NCBI GenBank assembly: GCA_017745175.1
Contig: JAGHZY010000017.1
Coordinates: 20,576-84,575, forward strand
Source of the DNA: Sphingopyxis sp.
Lineage (GTDB): Bacteria > Pseudomonadota > Alphaproteobacteria > Sphingomonadales > Sphingomonadaceae
DNA: 64,000 nucleotides
Reading direction: 5' to 3'
In this document: one piece after another, positions 33,745 through 42,762 of the stretch
Layout: each line of letters opens with the position of its first letter
Numbering within the stretch: the first letter of the stretch is position 1
Notes under the pieces: generated by a model
What the model saw: only the letters and a program-made list of their open reading frames with translations
What the model was told of the DNA's origin: nothing
Database searches by the model: none
Made by a program: the position numbers and the translations under genes

Positions 33745-34338
33745 ATGAGCGAGCCGCTTTCCGACAGCGCTCTCGACCAGCTGTTTCGTACCGCGCGCAC
33801 CTATAACGGCTATCTCGACAAGCCGGTGTCGGAGGCGCAGCTTCACGCGATCTGGGACCTCATGAAATTCGGTCCGACAAGCGCGAACAGTCTGCCGGCG
33901 CGGATCGTGTGGTGCGTTACCGACGCGGCGAAGGAAAAGCTCGCCGCGCACGCCATACCGGGGAACGAGGAAAAAATCCGCGCGGCGCCGGTCTCCGCGA
34001 TCATTGCGATGGACACAGAATTTTACGAGCATCTGCCCGAATTCTTCCCGCATACCGATGCGCGCAGCTGGTTCGCGGGCAATGCGCCGCACGCCACCGC
34101 GACCGCCTTTCGCAATTCCAGCCTGCAGGGCGCCTATTTCATCCTCGCCGCGCGCGCGCTCGGGCTGGACACCGGACCGATGTCGGGTTTCGACAATGCG
34201 GGGGTCGACGAGGCCTTCTTTGCCGACGAGCCGAGTGTGAAGAGCAATTTCATCTCGACCCTCGGCTACGGCGATCCGGCGACGATCTTCGAGCGCAGCC
34301 CGCGGCCGGACTTCGCCCGCTTTAACCGCATCGCCTGA
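33745..34338 (+). CDS. Nitroreductase family protein, RutE-like
   Basis: A 197-residue FMN-dependent oxidoreductase. It matches the malonic-semialdehyde reductase (RutE/HadB) branch: RTARTYNGYLDKPVSEAQLH, MKFGPTSANSLPARIVW and DTGPMSGFDNAGVDEAFF with the C-terminal FISTLGYGDP. In the pyrimidine Rut pathway RutE reduces malonic semialdehyde to 3-hydroxypropionate, but no other rut gene is nearby, so a general reductase role is equally likely. RBS GAGGAG lies 8 bases upstream of the ATG. Confidence 0.93.
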   Translation: MSEPLSDSALDQLFRTARTYNGYLDKPVSEAQLHAIWDLMKFGPTSANSLPARIVWCVTDAAKEKLAAHAIPGNEEKIRAAPVSAIIAMDTEFYEHLPEFFPHTDARSWFAGNAPHATATAFRNSSLQGAYFILAARALGLDTGPMSGFDNAGVDEAFFADEPSVKSNFISTLGYGDPATIFERSPRPDFARFNRIA

Positions 34339-34354
34339 GCGGCATTACCCCTCC

Positions 34355-34972
34355 ATGCGGTATCTGGTCATCGATTCGGCGAGTGAGGCCTGTTCGGTGG
34401 CGTTGCTGGAGGAGGGGACGGTTGTCGACTGGCGCCACGAGGTGATCGGCCGCGGCCATGCAGAACGGCTCGTTCCGCTGATCGCCGAACTCGTGAGCGG
34501 CGGTCGCGCCGACGTCATCGCTGCGGGATGCGGCCCGGGCAGCTTTGCGGGGGTCCGGATCGGCGTTGCAGCGGCGCGCGCGCTGGCGCTCGGCTGGCAG
34601 GTGCCCGTACATGGCTTTTCGACGCTCGCGCTCGTCGCTGCGACCGCGGCCGACGCGATCGCGGCGGCGGGTGGCGCGCTCGTCGTGACCGAGGGCGGCC
34701 ACGGCCAGTGGTTCGTCCAGCCCTTCGCAGGCGACCTCGCGCCGCGCGGCGATGTGCGCTCGCTCCTCCCCGATGACGCCGTCGGGCTCGCCGGCGATCT
34801 GGTCGTCGGCAACCGTGCCGAGCCTTTTGTGGCGCGCCGCGGCTCGGGGCGCGCGATCGCGGCCTTGCCCGACGCGCGCTCTTTCCCGCGGCTCCCTCCC
34901 GCCGCGCTCATCGACCGGCCGACGCCGATTTATGGCCGCGCGCCCGATGCGAAGCCGATGGCCCCGGCATGA
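34355..34972 (+). CDS. tsaB: tRNA threonylcarbamoyladenosine biosynthesis protein TsaB
   Basis: A 205-residue ASKHA-fold protein. The N-terminal RYLVIDSASEACSVALLEEG, HAERLVPLIAELV and the core GCGPGSFAGVRIGVAAARAL are diagnostic. TsaB is the scaffold of the TsaBD(E) complex that makes t6A37 in tRNAs decoding ANN codons, including the tRNA-Thr in this window. It overlaps rimI by 4 bases, the usual pairing. Confidence 0.95.
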   Translation: MRYLVIDSASEACSVALLEEGTVVDWRHEVIGRGHAERLVPLIAELVSGGRADVIAAGCGPGSFAGVRIGVAAARALALGWQVPVHGFSTLALVAATAADAIAAAGGALVVTEGGHGQWFVQPFAGDLAPRGDVRSLLPDDAVGLAGDLVVGNRAEPFVARRGSGRAIAALPDARSFPRLPPAALIDRPTPIYGRAPDAKPMAPA

Positions 34973-35451
34973 CGGACGCCATCCGCCTTGCCACGGCGCG
35001 CGTCGGGGACCTTGCCGCGGTGATGCGCGTGATGGATGCCGCCTTCGATCCCGCTTACGGCGAGGCGTGGAGCGGTGCGCAGCTTTTGACCCTGTTCGCG
35101 CTCCCCTCGGCGCGCGTTTGCCTCGCATGGGAGGGCGACCATGTGTGCGGTTTTTCGGCAGCGCGGATCGCTGGCCCCGAAAGCGAGTTATTGTTGCTCG
35201 CGGTCGACCCGCGCTTTCGCGGCCGCGGTATCGGCGCGTTACTGATCGACGATTGGCGCGCGTGGGCCGCGGGGCAGGGCGCCGAAGACTATTTCCTTGA
35301 AATGCGAGCCGATAATGATGCGGTTCACCTTTATGAAGCGGCGGGTTTTGCCGAATGCGGTCGGCGCCCGGCCTATTATCGCGGCAACGACGGAATGGTT
35401 CGCGACGCAATTACGATGCGTCGGTCGGCGTGTGCACGAAAGCCCGACTGA
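34969..35451 (+). CDS. rimI: Ribosomal-protein S18 alanine N-acetyltransferase RimI
   Basis: A 160-residue GNAT acetyltransferase. The acetyl-CoA-binding motif A reads LLLLAVDPRFRGRGIGALLI (R-x-x-G-x-G), with EMRADNDAVHLYEAAGFAEC as motif B. It follows tsaB with an ATGA overlap; the tsaB-rimI pairing supports the RimI call. It acetylates the N-terminal Ala of S18 in the cytoplasm in well-studied species. Confidence 0.92.
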   Translation: MTDAIRLATARVGDLAAVMRVMDAAFDPAYGEAWSGAQLLTLFALPSARVCLAWEGDHVCGFSAARIAGPESELLLLAVDPRFRGRGIGALLIDDWRAWAAGQGAEDYFLEMRADNDAVHLYEAAGFAECGRRPAYYRGNDGMVRDAITMRRSACARKPD

Positions 35452-35535
35452 TCGGTCATTGCGGAATTCCATCCAAAGTGGCAGTAACCCCGCCGGCGGA
35501 AGAAGAGAACCAATATTCGCTGCCTTGCTTCTGGG

Positions 35536-35541
35536 TATAAT
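35536..35541 (+). promoter_or_regulatory. Probable -10 element of mucR
   Basis: A perfect TATAAT lies 17 bases before the MucR start codon, with AAGGAA as the ribosome-binding site. No good -35 hexamer is seen 17 bases upstream, so activation or autoregulation is likely. Confidence 0.5.
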
Positions 35542-35558
35542 AAACAAGGAATAGTCTC

Positions 35559-35993
35559 ATGTCCGATCAAGCCGATATCAGTGAGATGCTCGTTACGCTG
35601 ACAGCCGACATCGTCGCAGCGCACGTCAGCAACAACAGCGTCGCCATTTCAGATCTCTCCATCTTGATAAACAATGTGCACGCCGCGCTGTCGGGTCTCG
35701 GGACCGAAACGGTGGTCGAGGAAAAGCTGGTGCCGGCGGTGTCGATCCGCACCTCGGTCAAGCCCGACTACATCGTCTGTCTCGAAGACGGCAAGAAGCT
35801 GAAGATGCTGCGCCGTCACCTGATGACGCATTATGGCATGACCCCCGACGACTATCGCGCGAAGTGGGGCCTGCCCGCAGACTATCCGATGGTCGCGCCC
35901 AACTATGCCGAAAAGCGCCGCGCGCTGGCGAAGGAAATCGGTCTCGGCACCAAGGGCCGCGGCGGCGGGCGCAAGCGCAAGGCCAAGGCGTAA
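35559..35993 (+). CDS. mucR: MucR/Ros family zinc-finger transcription regulator
   Basis: A 144-residue DNA-binding protein of the MucR/Ros family. The C-terminal finger region is SVKPDYIVCLEDGKKLKMLR, RHLMTHYGMTPDDYRAKWGL, then PADYPMVAPNYAEKRRALAK. The usual second Cys (C-x-x-C) is replaced: the finger reads VCLEDGKK, as in the MucR variants that still bind DNA with or without full zinc coordination. The C-terminus is Arg/Lys/Gly-rich (GRGGGRKRKAKA). MucR proteins are global H-NS-like silencers of AT-rich promoters in alphaproteobacteria; the AT-rich gap at 28.3-28.7 kb is the kind of target they bind. Confidence 0.92.
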   Translation: MSDQADISEMLVTLTADIVAAHVSNNSVAISDLSILINNVHAALSGLGTETVVEEKLVPAVSIRTSVKPDYIVCLEDGKKLKMLRRHLMTHYGMTPDDYRAKWGLPADYPMVAPNYAEKRRALAKEIGLGTKGRGGGRKRKAKA

Positions 35994-36024
35994 CCGTCGC
36001 GAAGGATCGCCCGGCGGGGCGGAG

Positions 36025-36055
36025 AAGGGCGGTGTCGCAGGGCGCCGCCCTTGTC
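36025..36055 (+). terminator. Terminator after mucR
   Basis: AAGGGCGG (36025-36032) pairs with CCGCCCTT (36045-36052), an 8-bp stem with a 12-base loop and only a short T-rich tail (TTGTCC). It sits 31 bases past the mucR stop and its right arm overlaps the next gene's -35 hexamer. Confidence 0.6.
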
Positions 36056-36079
36056 CTATGCATGGGGCGTGCCTATACA
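36051..36079 (+). promoter_or_regulatory. Sigma-70 promoter of the fur gene
   Basis: TTGTCC (36051-36056) and TATACA (36074-36079) are spaced by exactly 17 bases, 46 bases before the Fur start. Both hexamers are close to consensus. Confidence 0.65.
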
Positions 36080-36125
36080 GTTTGCAACAAAGACAGACAC
36101 GGCTGCATCTGCAGGAAAGGCAAGC

Positions 36126-36551
36126 ATGTCCGGTAACATCGATCTCGAAGCCCTGTGCCACGAAAAGGGCCTCCGCATTACCGAGCAGCGCCGCATTATC
36201 GCGCGCGTGATCTCGGATTCGGAAGATCACCCCGACGTCGAGACGCTCTATGAACGCGCGTCGAAGCTGGACAGCGGTATCTCGATCGCGACCGTCTACC
36301 GCACGGTCCGCCTGTTCGAGGAAGCGGGCATTCTCGATCGCCACGATTTCGGCGACGGCCGCTCGCGCTACGAGGCCGCGCCCGAGGCGCACCATGATCA
36401 TCTGATCGACGTCGAAACGGGCAGGGTGATCGAATTCGTCGATCCCGAGCTCGAAGCGTTGCAGAAGGTGATCGCCGAACGGCTGGGCTTCCGCCTCGTC
36501 GACCACCGCATGGAGCTTTATGGTGTCGCCATCGATCGCAAGCGCGACTGA
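36126..36551 (+). CDS. fur: Fur family ferric/metal uptake regulator
   Basis: A 141-residue metalloregulator. The winged-helix N-domain reads CHEKGLRITEQRRIIARVIS and ISIATVYRTVRLFEEAGILD. The C-domain metal region is PEAHHDHLIDVETGRVIEFV. It lacks the C-terminal Cys pairs of E. coli Fur, as is usual for alphaproteobacterial Fur/Mur. It probably represses iron or manganese uptake genes; Fur-like boxes are present upstream of the haem receptor in this window. The start is the ATG with GGAAAGG upstream; a 25-codon upstream extension is not used. Confidence 0.94.
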   Translation: MSGNIDLEALCHEKGLRITEQRRIIARVISDSEDHPDVETLYERASKLDSGISIATVYRTVRLFEEAGILDRHDFGDGRSRYEAAPEAHHDHLIDVETGRVIEFVDPELEALQKVIAERLGFRLVDHRMELYGVAIDRKRD

Positions 36552-37308
36552 TCGCAGTTCGATTACCTGGCGGACGGTCGCCCGTCTCGGCCTGATGGTG
36601 CTGACGCTCCTTTTCCTGATCGTCCCGCATCTCCTCTACCGCGCTGTCGGCCGTCCGTCGCCGATGGTCATGGCCTTCCTCAACGCCGCCGGCTGGATCG
36701 CGGGCCTGCGTATCCGCACGACGGGGACGCGGCTCCGGCGCAATGTGCTGTTCGTGTCGAACCATGTCAGCTGGCTCGACATTCTTGCCTTGGGCGGCGC
36801 CGCGCGTTCGGCGTTCGTCTCGAAGGCCGAAGTCGGGACGACCCCGCTCGTCGGCTGGCTCGCCGACCAGAACCACACCGTCTATGTCCAGCGCGAGGCG
36901 CGGCGCGAGATCCACAATCAGGCGAATGATCTCCGCAATGCGCTCGCGCGTGGGCGCCCGGTCACGCTGTTTCCCGAAGGGACGACCGGACCCGGCGACG
37001 GCCTGCTGCCCTTCCGTGCCTCGCTGTTCCAGGCGGTGGTTCCGACGCCGTCGAACCTGCGGGTGCAGCCGGTGTTTCTCGACTATGGCGGCGAGGCGAA
37101 TGACATCGCCTGGCTCGACCCTGAATCGGGTCTCGACAATTTCAGGCGGTTGCTCGCGCGCAGGCGTCCGATTCATTTGACGATCCACTATCTCGACCCG
37201 CTTCCCGATGTCGTCGAGGGCGACCGCAAGCTGCTTGCCGAGGCGGCGCGTGCGAAGATAGCAGCGGAAATCGCGCGGTCTTCCGCCAGCGCGCCGCATC
37301 GCCTATAG
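36520..37308 (+). CDS. plsC: 1-acylglycerol-3-phosphate O-acyltransferase
   Basis: A 262-residue membrane-bound acyltransferase. It has an N-terminal TM segment ([20 protein letters not shown]), the NH-x4-D catalytic motif in [16 protein letters not shown] and the FPEGTT substrate motif, as in PlsC enzymes that make phosphatidate from lysophosphatidate. Its start lies 32 bases inside the end of the fur gene, in a different frame, and it precedes miaB by 7 bases. The start within fur (ATG at 36520) is plausible because the next Met is far downstream; a shorter form starting at a GTG/TTG cannot be excluded. Confidence 0.9.
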   Translation: MVSPSIASATDRSSITWRTVARLGLMVLTLLFLIVPHLLYRAVGRPSPMVMAFLNAAGWIAGLRIRTTGTRLRRNVLFVSNHVSWLDILALGGAARSAFVSKAEVGTTPLVGWLADQNHTVYVQREARREIHNQANDLRNALARGRPVTLFPEGTTGPGDGLLPFRASLFQAVVPTPSNLRVQPVFLDYGGEANDIAWLDPESGLDNFRRLLARRRPIHLTIHYLDPLPDVVEGDRKLLAEAARAKIAAEIARSSASAPHRL

Positions 37309-37315
37309 CGCGCCG

Positions 37316-38653
37316 ATGAAATCCGACTCTCCCAAAACATTCCGCGTCAAATCCTTCGGCTGCCAGATGAACGTCTATGACGGCGAGCGCATGGCCGAGA
37401 TGCTGGGCGCCGAGGGCTATGTGCCCGCCGACGACGGCGCCGACGCCGACCTCGTCGTGCTCAACACGTGCCACATCCGCGAAAAGGCGGCCGAGAAGGT
37501 CTATTCGGACATCGGCCGGCTGAGGCGTGAGGACGGCAGCACGCCGACGATTGCCGTGGCAGGTTGCGTCGCGCAGGCCGAGGGCGCCGAGATCGCGCGG
37601 CGCGCGCCAAGTGTCGATGTCGTCGTCGGACCGCAAGCCTATCACCGCCTGCCCGACCTGATTGCGCGCGCCGAAAAGGGCGAGAGGGCGATCGACCTCG
37701 ACATGCCGCTCGAAAGCAAGTTCGGCGCGCTGCCGAAACGCGCCGGCGGCCAGCGCCCGACGGCCTTCCTGACCGTGCAGGAAGGCTGCGACAAATTCTG
37801 CACTTACTGCGTCGTGCCCTACACGCGCGGGGCCGAGATCAGCCGGCCTTTCGCCGATCTGATCGTCGAGGCGCGCGCGCTCGTTGCGGGCGGCGTCCGC
37901 GAAATTACCCTGCTCGGGCAGAACGTCAACGCATGGGATGGCGAAGATGACAGGGGCCGGGTGATTGGCCTCGACGGGCTGATCCGCGAACTGGCGCGCG
38001 AAGACGGGCTCGATCGGATCCGCTACACGACCAGCCACCCCAACGACATGACTGACGGCCTGATCGCGGCGCATGGCGAAGTCGACAAGCTGATGCCCTT
38101 CCTCCACCTGCCGGTGCAGGCGGGCAGCGACCGGATTCTTGCGGCGATGAACCGCAGCCATTCGGTCGACAGCTATCTGAAGGTCATCGAGCGCGTCCGC
38201 GCGGCGCGCCCCGACATCGCGATTTCGGGCGACTTCATCGTCGGTTTTCCGGGCGAGACCGAAGAGGATTTTCGCGCGACTCTCGATATCGTCCGCGCGA
38301 CCGACTATGCGATGGCGTACAGCTTCAAATATTCGCGCCGTCCGGGCACTCCCGCCGCGACGATGGACGGGCAGATCGGCGAAACCGAACTGAACGACCG
38401 TCTCCAGCGGCTGCAGGCGCTGCTCAACGAACAACAGCAGGCGTTCAACGAAGCGACTGTCGGCCGCACGACGCGCCTGCTCCTCGAACGCGAGGGCAAG
38501 CTCGACGGCCAGCTCGTCGGCAAATCGCCGTGGCTTCAGTCGGTGCATGTCATCGCGCCGGGGCTCAGGATCGGCGATATGGTCGATGTGCGCATCATCT
38601 CGGCCGGTCCGAACAGTCTCGGTGCCGAGTTGCTGATGGAAGCGGTCGCCTAG
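37316..38653 (+). CDS. miaB: tRNA methylthiotransferase MiaB
   Basis: A 445-residue radical-SAM Fe-S enzyme that adds the 2-methylthio group at i6A37 of tRNA. The N-terminal UPF0004 domain has [15 protein letters not shown] and [16 protein letters not shown]. The radical-SAM cluster is [19 protein letters not shown] (Cys158, Cys162, Cys165), followed by GEISRP-type and [14 protein letters not shown] motifs. A TRAM domain ends the protein. Seven bases after plsC. Confidence 0.97.
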   Translation: MKSDSPKTFRVKSFGCQMNVYDGERMAEMLGAEGYVPADDGADADLVVLNTCHIREKAAEKVYSDIGRLRREDGSTPTIAVAGCVAQAEGAEIARRAPSVDVVVGPQAYHRLPDLIARAEKGERAIDLDMPLESKFGALPKRAGGQRPTAFLTVQEGCDKFCTYCVVPYTRGAEISRPFADLIVEARALVAGGVREITLLGQNVNAWDGEDDRGRVIGLDGLIRELAREDGLDRIRYTTSHPNDMTDGLIAAHGEVDKLMPFLHLPVQAGSDRILAAMNRSHSVDSYLKVIERVRAARPDIAISGDFIVGFPGETEEDFRATLDIVRATDYAMAYSFKYSRRPGTPAATMDGQIGETELNDRLQRLQALLNEQQQAFNEATVGRTTRLLLEREGKLDGQLVGKSPWLQSVHVIAPGLRIGDMVDVRIISAGPNSLGAELLMEAVA

Positions 38654-38783
38654 TGCGGCTGGCGGAAGCTGTCTCCGCGAAGACACACTCCGCCGCCTTC
38701 TGTCGCATTGCGAAGCTGCAAGTGATGGACTCCCGTCTTGGCGAGAGTAGAGTCGTGTCGTCGATCGAAGGAGCCTTGCCCAT

Positions 38784-39791
38784 ATGTCCAAACGCCCGCT
38801 GACCGCCTCCGCTCCCGCCGAACCCGGCGACCGAGTCCGACTGACCGCGGAGTTCGAGCGAACGCAGCTTCTGGGCATTCTCTTCGGCGAGTTCGACCGC
38901 AACCTCGTCGCGATCGAAAACCGCCTCGGAGTTTACATCTCGGCACGCGGCAACCGCGTGCAGATCGAGGGCGAGGCCGAAGCCGCGGCGCGCGCGCGCG
39001 ACGTGCTCACCGATCTTTATGACCGCATCGAAAAGGGGCAGGAGGTCGACGCCGGCATGGTCGACGGGGTGATCGCGATGTCGGCGCAGCCGACACTCGA
39101 CGGCATCATCCGCCACGACGCGAACGAAGCCCCGGCGGTGATGATCCGCACGCGCAAGAAGACGATCGTGCCGCGCGCCCCATCGCAGGTTCCCTATATG
39201 CAGGCGCTCGCGCGCGACGACGTGATCTTCGCGCTCGGCCCGGCGGGGACGGGCAAGACCTACCTGGCGGTTGCCCAAGCCGTCGCGCAGCTGATCACCG
39301 GCAGCGTCCAGCGCCTCATCCTCTCGCGCCCCGCGGTCGAGGCGGGCGAGAAGCTCGGCTTCCTGCCCGGCGACATGAAGGAAAAGGTCGATCCCTATCT
39401 GCGCCCGCTCTATGATGCGCTCCACGACTGCCTGCCCGCCGAACAGGTCGAGCGCCGGATCGCAAGCGGCGAGATCGAGATCGCGCCGCTCGCCTTCATG
39501 CGCGGGCGCACGCTCGCCGATGCCTTCATCATCCTCGACGAGGCGCAGAACACGACGATCCCGCAGATGAAGATGTTCCTGACGCGCTTCGGCATGAACA
39601 GCCGCATGGTCATCTGTGGTGACCCCAAGCAGGTCGATCTGCCGGTGCCCGCGACCTCGGGCCTCGCCGACGCGGTCGCGCGGCTCGAAGGGCTCGAAGG
39701 CATCAACGTCAGCCGCTTCACCAGCGCCGACGTCGTCCGCCACCCGATCGTCGGGCGCATCGTCGATGCCTATGAAGGGCCGGGGAGCTGA
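38784..39791 (+). CDS. phoH: PhoH family ATPase
   Basis: A 335-residue P-loop protein. The N-terminal KH-like region has ENRLGVYISARGNRVQIEGE. The ATPase core has FALGPAGTGKTYLAVAQAVA (Walker A near residue 155), VEAGEKLGFLPGDMKEKVDP, FIILDEAQNTTIPQMKMFLT (Walker B) and VICGDPKQVDLP. PhoH is normally followed by ybeY; here an 8.4-kb block intervenes. Confidence 0.95.
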   Translation: MSKRPLTASAPAEPGDRVRLTAEFERTQLLGILFGEFDRNLVAIENRLGVYISARGNRVQIEGEAEAAARARDVLTDLYDRIEKGQEVDAGMVDGVIAMSAQPTLDGIIRHDANEAPAVMIRTRKKTIVPRAPSQVPYMQALARDDVIFALGPAGTGKTYLAVAQAVAQLITGSVQRLILSRPAVEAGEKLGFLPGDMKEKVDPYLRPLYDALHDCLPAEQVERRIASGEIEIAPLAFMRGRTLADAFIILDEAQNTTIPQMKMFLTRFGMNSRMVICGDPKQVDLPVPATSGLADAVARLEGLEGINVSRFTSADVVRHPIVGRIVDAYEGPGS

Positions 39792-39811
39792 GGGAGCGCC
39801 ATCTGGTAACG

Positions 39812-40273
39812 GTGGCCGCGCTGATCGCGGCCATCGGGGCCACATCCGCCGCCAGCAAATCCGACGTTGCCGTGCCGCCGGCCGATGCGAATATCGTCAT
39901 CCTGCGTGAAAGGTCTGAGCCTTTACTCATAAAGGCCGAGGTCGAAATTGACGGAATGTATCGGGCCAAATTGGGCAACAAGAGTTATACGGCCCTTCGC
40001 GTCGAATCGGGAATGGCGTTCGTGCGCATCCATTGGCCGGGCGAAGATCGCAAGGGCGATCTTCTGGTCCCAGTCGTCCTGGAAGATGGGAAGACCTTCT
40101 ATTTTGAATTGACCGGAACAGTCCAGGCGCGGGGCAACCGCGTTGCGAACCTGAAATTGTCTCATTTGCAGGACTTCGTGCCGCTCGACCCTGCGACCGC
40201 GCCCGAAAGAATCGCTGCATGCTGCCGGTATCGCGCTGCGGAGATGATTAGCGGCTCAAGGCCGTCCGACTGA
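39812..40273 (+). CDS. Small exported protein, function unknown
   Basis: A 153-residue product from a GTG start 20 bases after phoH. The N-terminus is a short hydrophobic leader (AALIAAIGATSAAS) and the body reads DANIVILRERSEPLLIKAEV...VEIDGMYRAKLGNKSY, which faintly resembles DUF2846-type periplasmic/lipoprotein domains (VEIDG...Y). Codon use is less biased than its neighbours, consistent with acquisition. A GGGAG site is about 18 bases upstream of the start, rather far, so the start is uncertain. No function can be assigned. Confidence 0.6.
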   Translation: MAALIAAIGATSAASKSDVAVPPADANIVILRERSEPLLIKAEVEIDGMYRAKLGNKSYTALRVESGMAFVRIHWPGEDRKGDLLVPVVLEDGKTFYFELTGTVQARGNRVANLKLSHLQDFVPLDPATAPERIAACCRYRAAEMISGSRPSD

Positions 40274-40361
40274 CGGAACGGGCGGGCTCCGTCGCTGCCG
40301 ACGTATAAAGTCTATTCCGATTTCTCTGGCCCGAACCCGGCGCTTCGCGTCCGCTGTTTTT

Positions 40362-40382
40362 TAGCAAACGATTCGCAATAGC
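40362..40382. promoter_or_regulatory. Fur-like box 1 upstream of the haem receptor
   Basis: TAGCAAACGATTCGCAATAGC has the interrupted-palindrome look of Fur boxes (GCAAA-x-GATT-CGCAAT), a few bases upstream of a candidate -35. It should be checked against the Fur regulon of a sphingomonad. Confidence 0.55.
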
Positions 40383-40385
40383 ATA

Positions 40386-40414
40386 TTGACCCCCTGAATT
40401 GGCGCGCCTAGAGC
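40386..40414 (+). promoter_or_regulatory. Candidate promoter of the haem receptor
   Basis: TTGACC (40386-40391) and TAGAGC (40409-40414) are spaced by 17 bases. The -10 is weak. It lies between two Fur-like boxes, 43 bases before the receptor start. Confidence 0.45.
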
Positions 40415-40420
40415 GCCGCT

Positions 40421-40440
40421 ATTGCGAGTCAGTCGCAATC
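40421..40440. promoter_or_regulatory. Fur-like box 2 upstream of the haem receptor
   Basis: ATTGCGAGTCAGTCGCAATC is an inverted repeat (ATTGCGA/TCGCAAT arms around five bases), just downstream of the candidate -10. Two such boxes flanking a promoter fit iron-responsive repression. Confidence 0.55.
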
Positions 40441-40456
40441 AATCAGGGGAAGAAAA

Positions 40457-42739
40457 TTGAACATCCGACATTTGCCGTCCGTAACCCGCCTTGCCGCAGG
40501 CAGCGCGCTGAGCTTTGTGCTCGCCGCGACCGCTTCGCCGGCCTTTGCGCAGGACAATGACGGCGAATATTGGGTGTCGTTCAAGAACCGCATCGTCGTC
40601 ACCGCGACGCGCACCGCGGTAAAGGCCGAGGATGTCCCGCTCACTGTCACCGTCAAGACTGACGAGCAGATCGCCGACGAACTCGTTACCGACATCCGCG
40701 ACCTCGTCCGCTTCGAACCCGGAGTCAGCGTCCAGCGCCAGCCTGCGCGCTTTGGCGCCGCGCTCGGCACCACGGGCCGCACGGGCAACGACAGCTTCAA
40801 CATCCGCGGCATCGGCGGCAACCGCGTGCTCGTCCAGGTCGACGGCGTCCGCGTTCCCGATGGCTTCACCTTCGGCGCGCAGGCCGCGGGTCGCGGTGAC
40901 TATGTCGACCTTGGCCTCGTGAAGTCGGTCGAAATCCTGCGCGGCCCGTCGTCGGCACTCTACGGCAGCGATGGTCTTGCGGGCGCGGTCAGCTTCATCA
41001 CGTCGGACCCCGCCGACTTCCTCGAACCCGACAAGAATGTCGGCGGCCTCTTCCGCGCCGCCTACAGCAGCGCCGACGAGGAATTCAGCGAAACCGCCAT
41101 CCTCGCAGGGCGCAGCGGCGACTGGTCGATCATGGCCGCCTACACCCGCCGCGATCACAAGGAACTCGACAACAAGGGCAATGTCGCCGGCGGCGTCACG
41201 CCGACCGGCACCTCGGGCAAGGATGCGAACACCGGCCCGCTGCGGACGCTGCCCAATCCGCAGGACGGCCATTCGAACGCCGCGCTGGCGCGGATCGTTT
41301 ACGATCCCGGCAATGGGCACAAGCTGCGCCTGACGGGGGAATATCTCGACACCGAACTCTACACCAACGGCCTGACGGGGGTGACCGCGACGCGCAACGC
41401 GCAGGGCGTCGCCACCGCCAGCGTCGACCGCCTCGAGGGCTTCGACAGCGGAGAGCGCAAGCGTGTGTCGCTCGACTGGAGCTGGGAAGGCGAGGGCGCG
41501 ATCGATTTTGCCCGCGTCGCGTTTTACTGGCAGGACGCCGAAGACAATCAATATACCGAAGAGGATCGCACGCCGGCTGCCGACCGCACGCGTCTCAATA
41601 CCTTCGAAAACCGCGTGATCGGCGCGTCCGCCGATGCGCGCGCCGACTTCGCAACCGGGGCGATCACGCATCGCCTCGTCTTCGGCGGCGACATCAGCAA
41701 AACGCGCCAGCGCGGCCTCCGCGACGGAACCGTGCCGCCGTTCGGCGAAACCTATCCGACGCGCGCCTTCCCGACGACCGACTTCACCCGCGCCGGCCTT
41801 TTCGCCGGCGACGAAATCTCGGTCGCCGAGGGGCGCCTGCTCCTCTACCCGGCGCTGCGTTTCGACTGGTACGATCTGTCGCCCGACAATGACCCGCTGC
41901 TTCCGACCTTTGCCGGCGCGAAGCAGGACGGATCGCGCGTCTCGCCGAAGTTCGGCGCGGTTTGGAAAATCACCGACGCGGTCCGCCTGTTCGCCAATTA
42001 TGCGACCGGCTTCAAGGCGCCCGAACCGGGGCAGGTGAACCAGTTCTTCTCGAACATCGCGTCGGGATACACTTCGATCCCGAACCCCGATCTCGGCCCC
42101 GAGCGCAGCGAAAGCTTCGAAGGAGGCATCCGCTTTTCTAGCGACGCGATCAGCCTCGACGTCACGGGCTTCTCCGCGCGCTACAAGGATTTCATCAGCC
42201 AGGAACAGGTGAGCGGCAATTTCCTGCCGAACGATCCGGCTATCTTCCAGTTCGTGAATCTCGATCGTGTCCGCGTCAAAGGCGCCGAGGCACGCTTCGA
42301 GGGGCGAGCGTCGTCCGGCCTGTATACGACGCTCGCCCTATCCTGGGCGAAGGGCGACGTGATCGACCCCGATGGCGTGCGCTCGCCGCTGTCGTCGATC
42401 GACCCGCTCAAGCTCGTCGCCGGCATCGGCTATCGCGAGCGCGAAGGGCGCTTCGGCGGCCAGCTCATCATGACCCACGCCGGCCGCAAGGAAGCGTCGC
42501 GCACGACCGGGCTCTGCACCACCGAATGTTTCCGTCCCGACAGCTTCACGATCCTCGATGCGACCGCCTTCGTGCGCGTGGTGGACGCGCTGACGCTGCG
42601 CGCTGGCGTCTTTAACATCCTCGACAAGAAATACAGCTGGTGGAGCGACGTCCGCGGCCTCGCGGCCACCTCGCTCGTGACGGACGCCTATACCCAGCCC
42701 GGCCGTAACGCGAGCGTGTCGCTGAGCTTCCGCTTCTGA
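40457..42739 (+). CDS. TonB-dependent haem/haemoglobin-type receptor
   Basis: A 760-residue outer-membrane receptor of the haemoglobin/transferrin/lactoferrin family. A signal peptide ends near PAFAQD. The TonB box/plug follows (IVVTATRTAVKAEDVPLTVT), with FNIRGIGGNRVLVQVDGVRV and VKSVEILRGPSSALYGSDGL, and the barrel closes with NASVSLSFRF. The length and plug sequence are typical for this family. It probably imports haem or iron from host or environmental haem proteins. It forms a unit with the DUF6607 gene 23 bases downstream; Fur-like boxes flank its promoter. Confidence 0.93.
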   Translation: MNIRHLPSVTRLAAGSALSFVLAATASPAFAQDNDGEYWVSFKNRIVVTATRTAVKAEDVPLTVTVKTDEQIADELVTDIRDLVRFEPGVSVQRQPARFGAALGTTGRTGNDSFNIRGIGGNRVLVQVDGVRVPDGFTFGAQAAGRGDYVDLGLVKSVEILRGPSSALYGSDGLAGAVSFITSDPADFLEPDKNVGGLFRAAYSSADEEFSETAILAGRSGDWSIMAAYTRRDHKELDNKGNVAGGVTPTGTSGKDANTGPLRTLPNPQDGHSNAALARIVYDPGNGHKLRLTGEYLDTELYTNGLTGVTATRNAQGVATASVDRLEGFDSGERKRVSLDWSWEGEGAIDFARVAFYWQDAEDNQYTEEDRTPAADRTRLNTFENRVIGASADARADFATGAITHRLVFGGDISKTRQRGLRDGTVPPFGETYPTRAFPTTDFTRAGLFAGDEISVAEGRLLLYPALRFDWYDLSPDNDPLLPTFAGAKQDGSRVSPKFGAVWKITDAVRLFANYATGFKAPEPGQVNQFFSNIASGYTSIPNPDLGPERSESFEGGIRFSSDAISLDVTGFSARYKDFISQEQVSGNFLPNDPAIFQFVNLDRVRVKGAEARFEGRASSGLYTTLALSWAKGDVIDPDGVRSPLSSIDPLKLVAGIGYREREGRFGGQLIMTHAGRKEASRTTGLCTTECFRPDSFTILDATAFVRVVDALTLRAGVFNILDKKYSWWSDVRGLAATSLVTDAYTQPGRNASVSLSFRF

Positions 42740-42762
42740 TCGAAAACCAAAGGACTGTACCG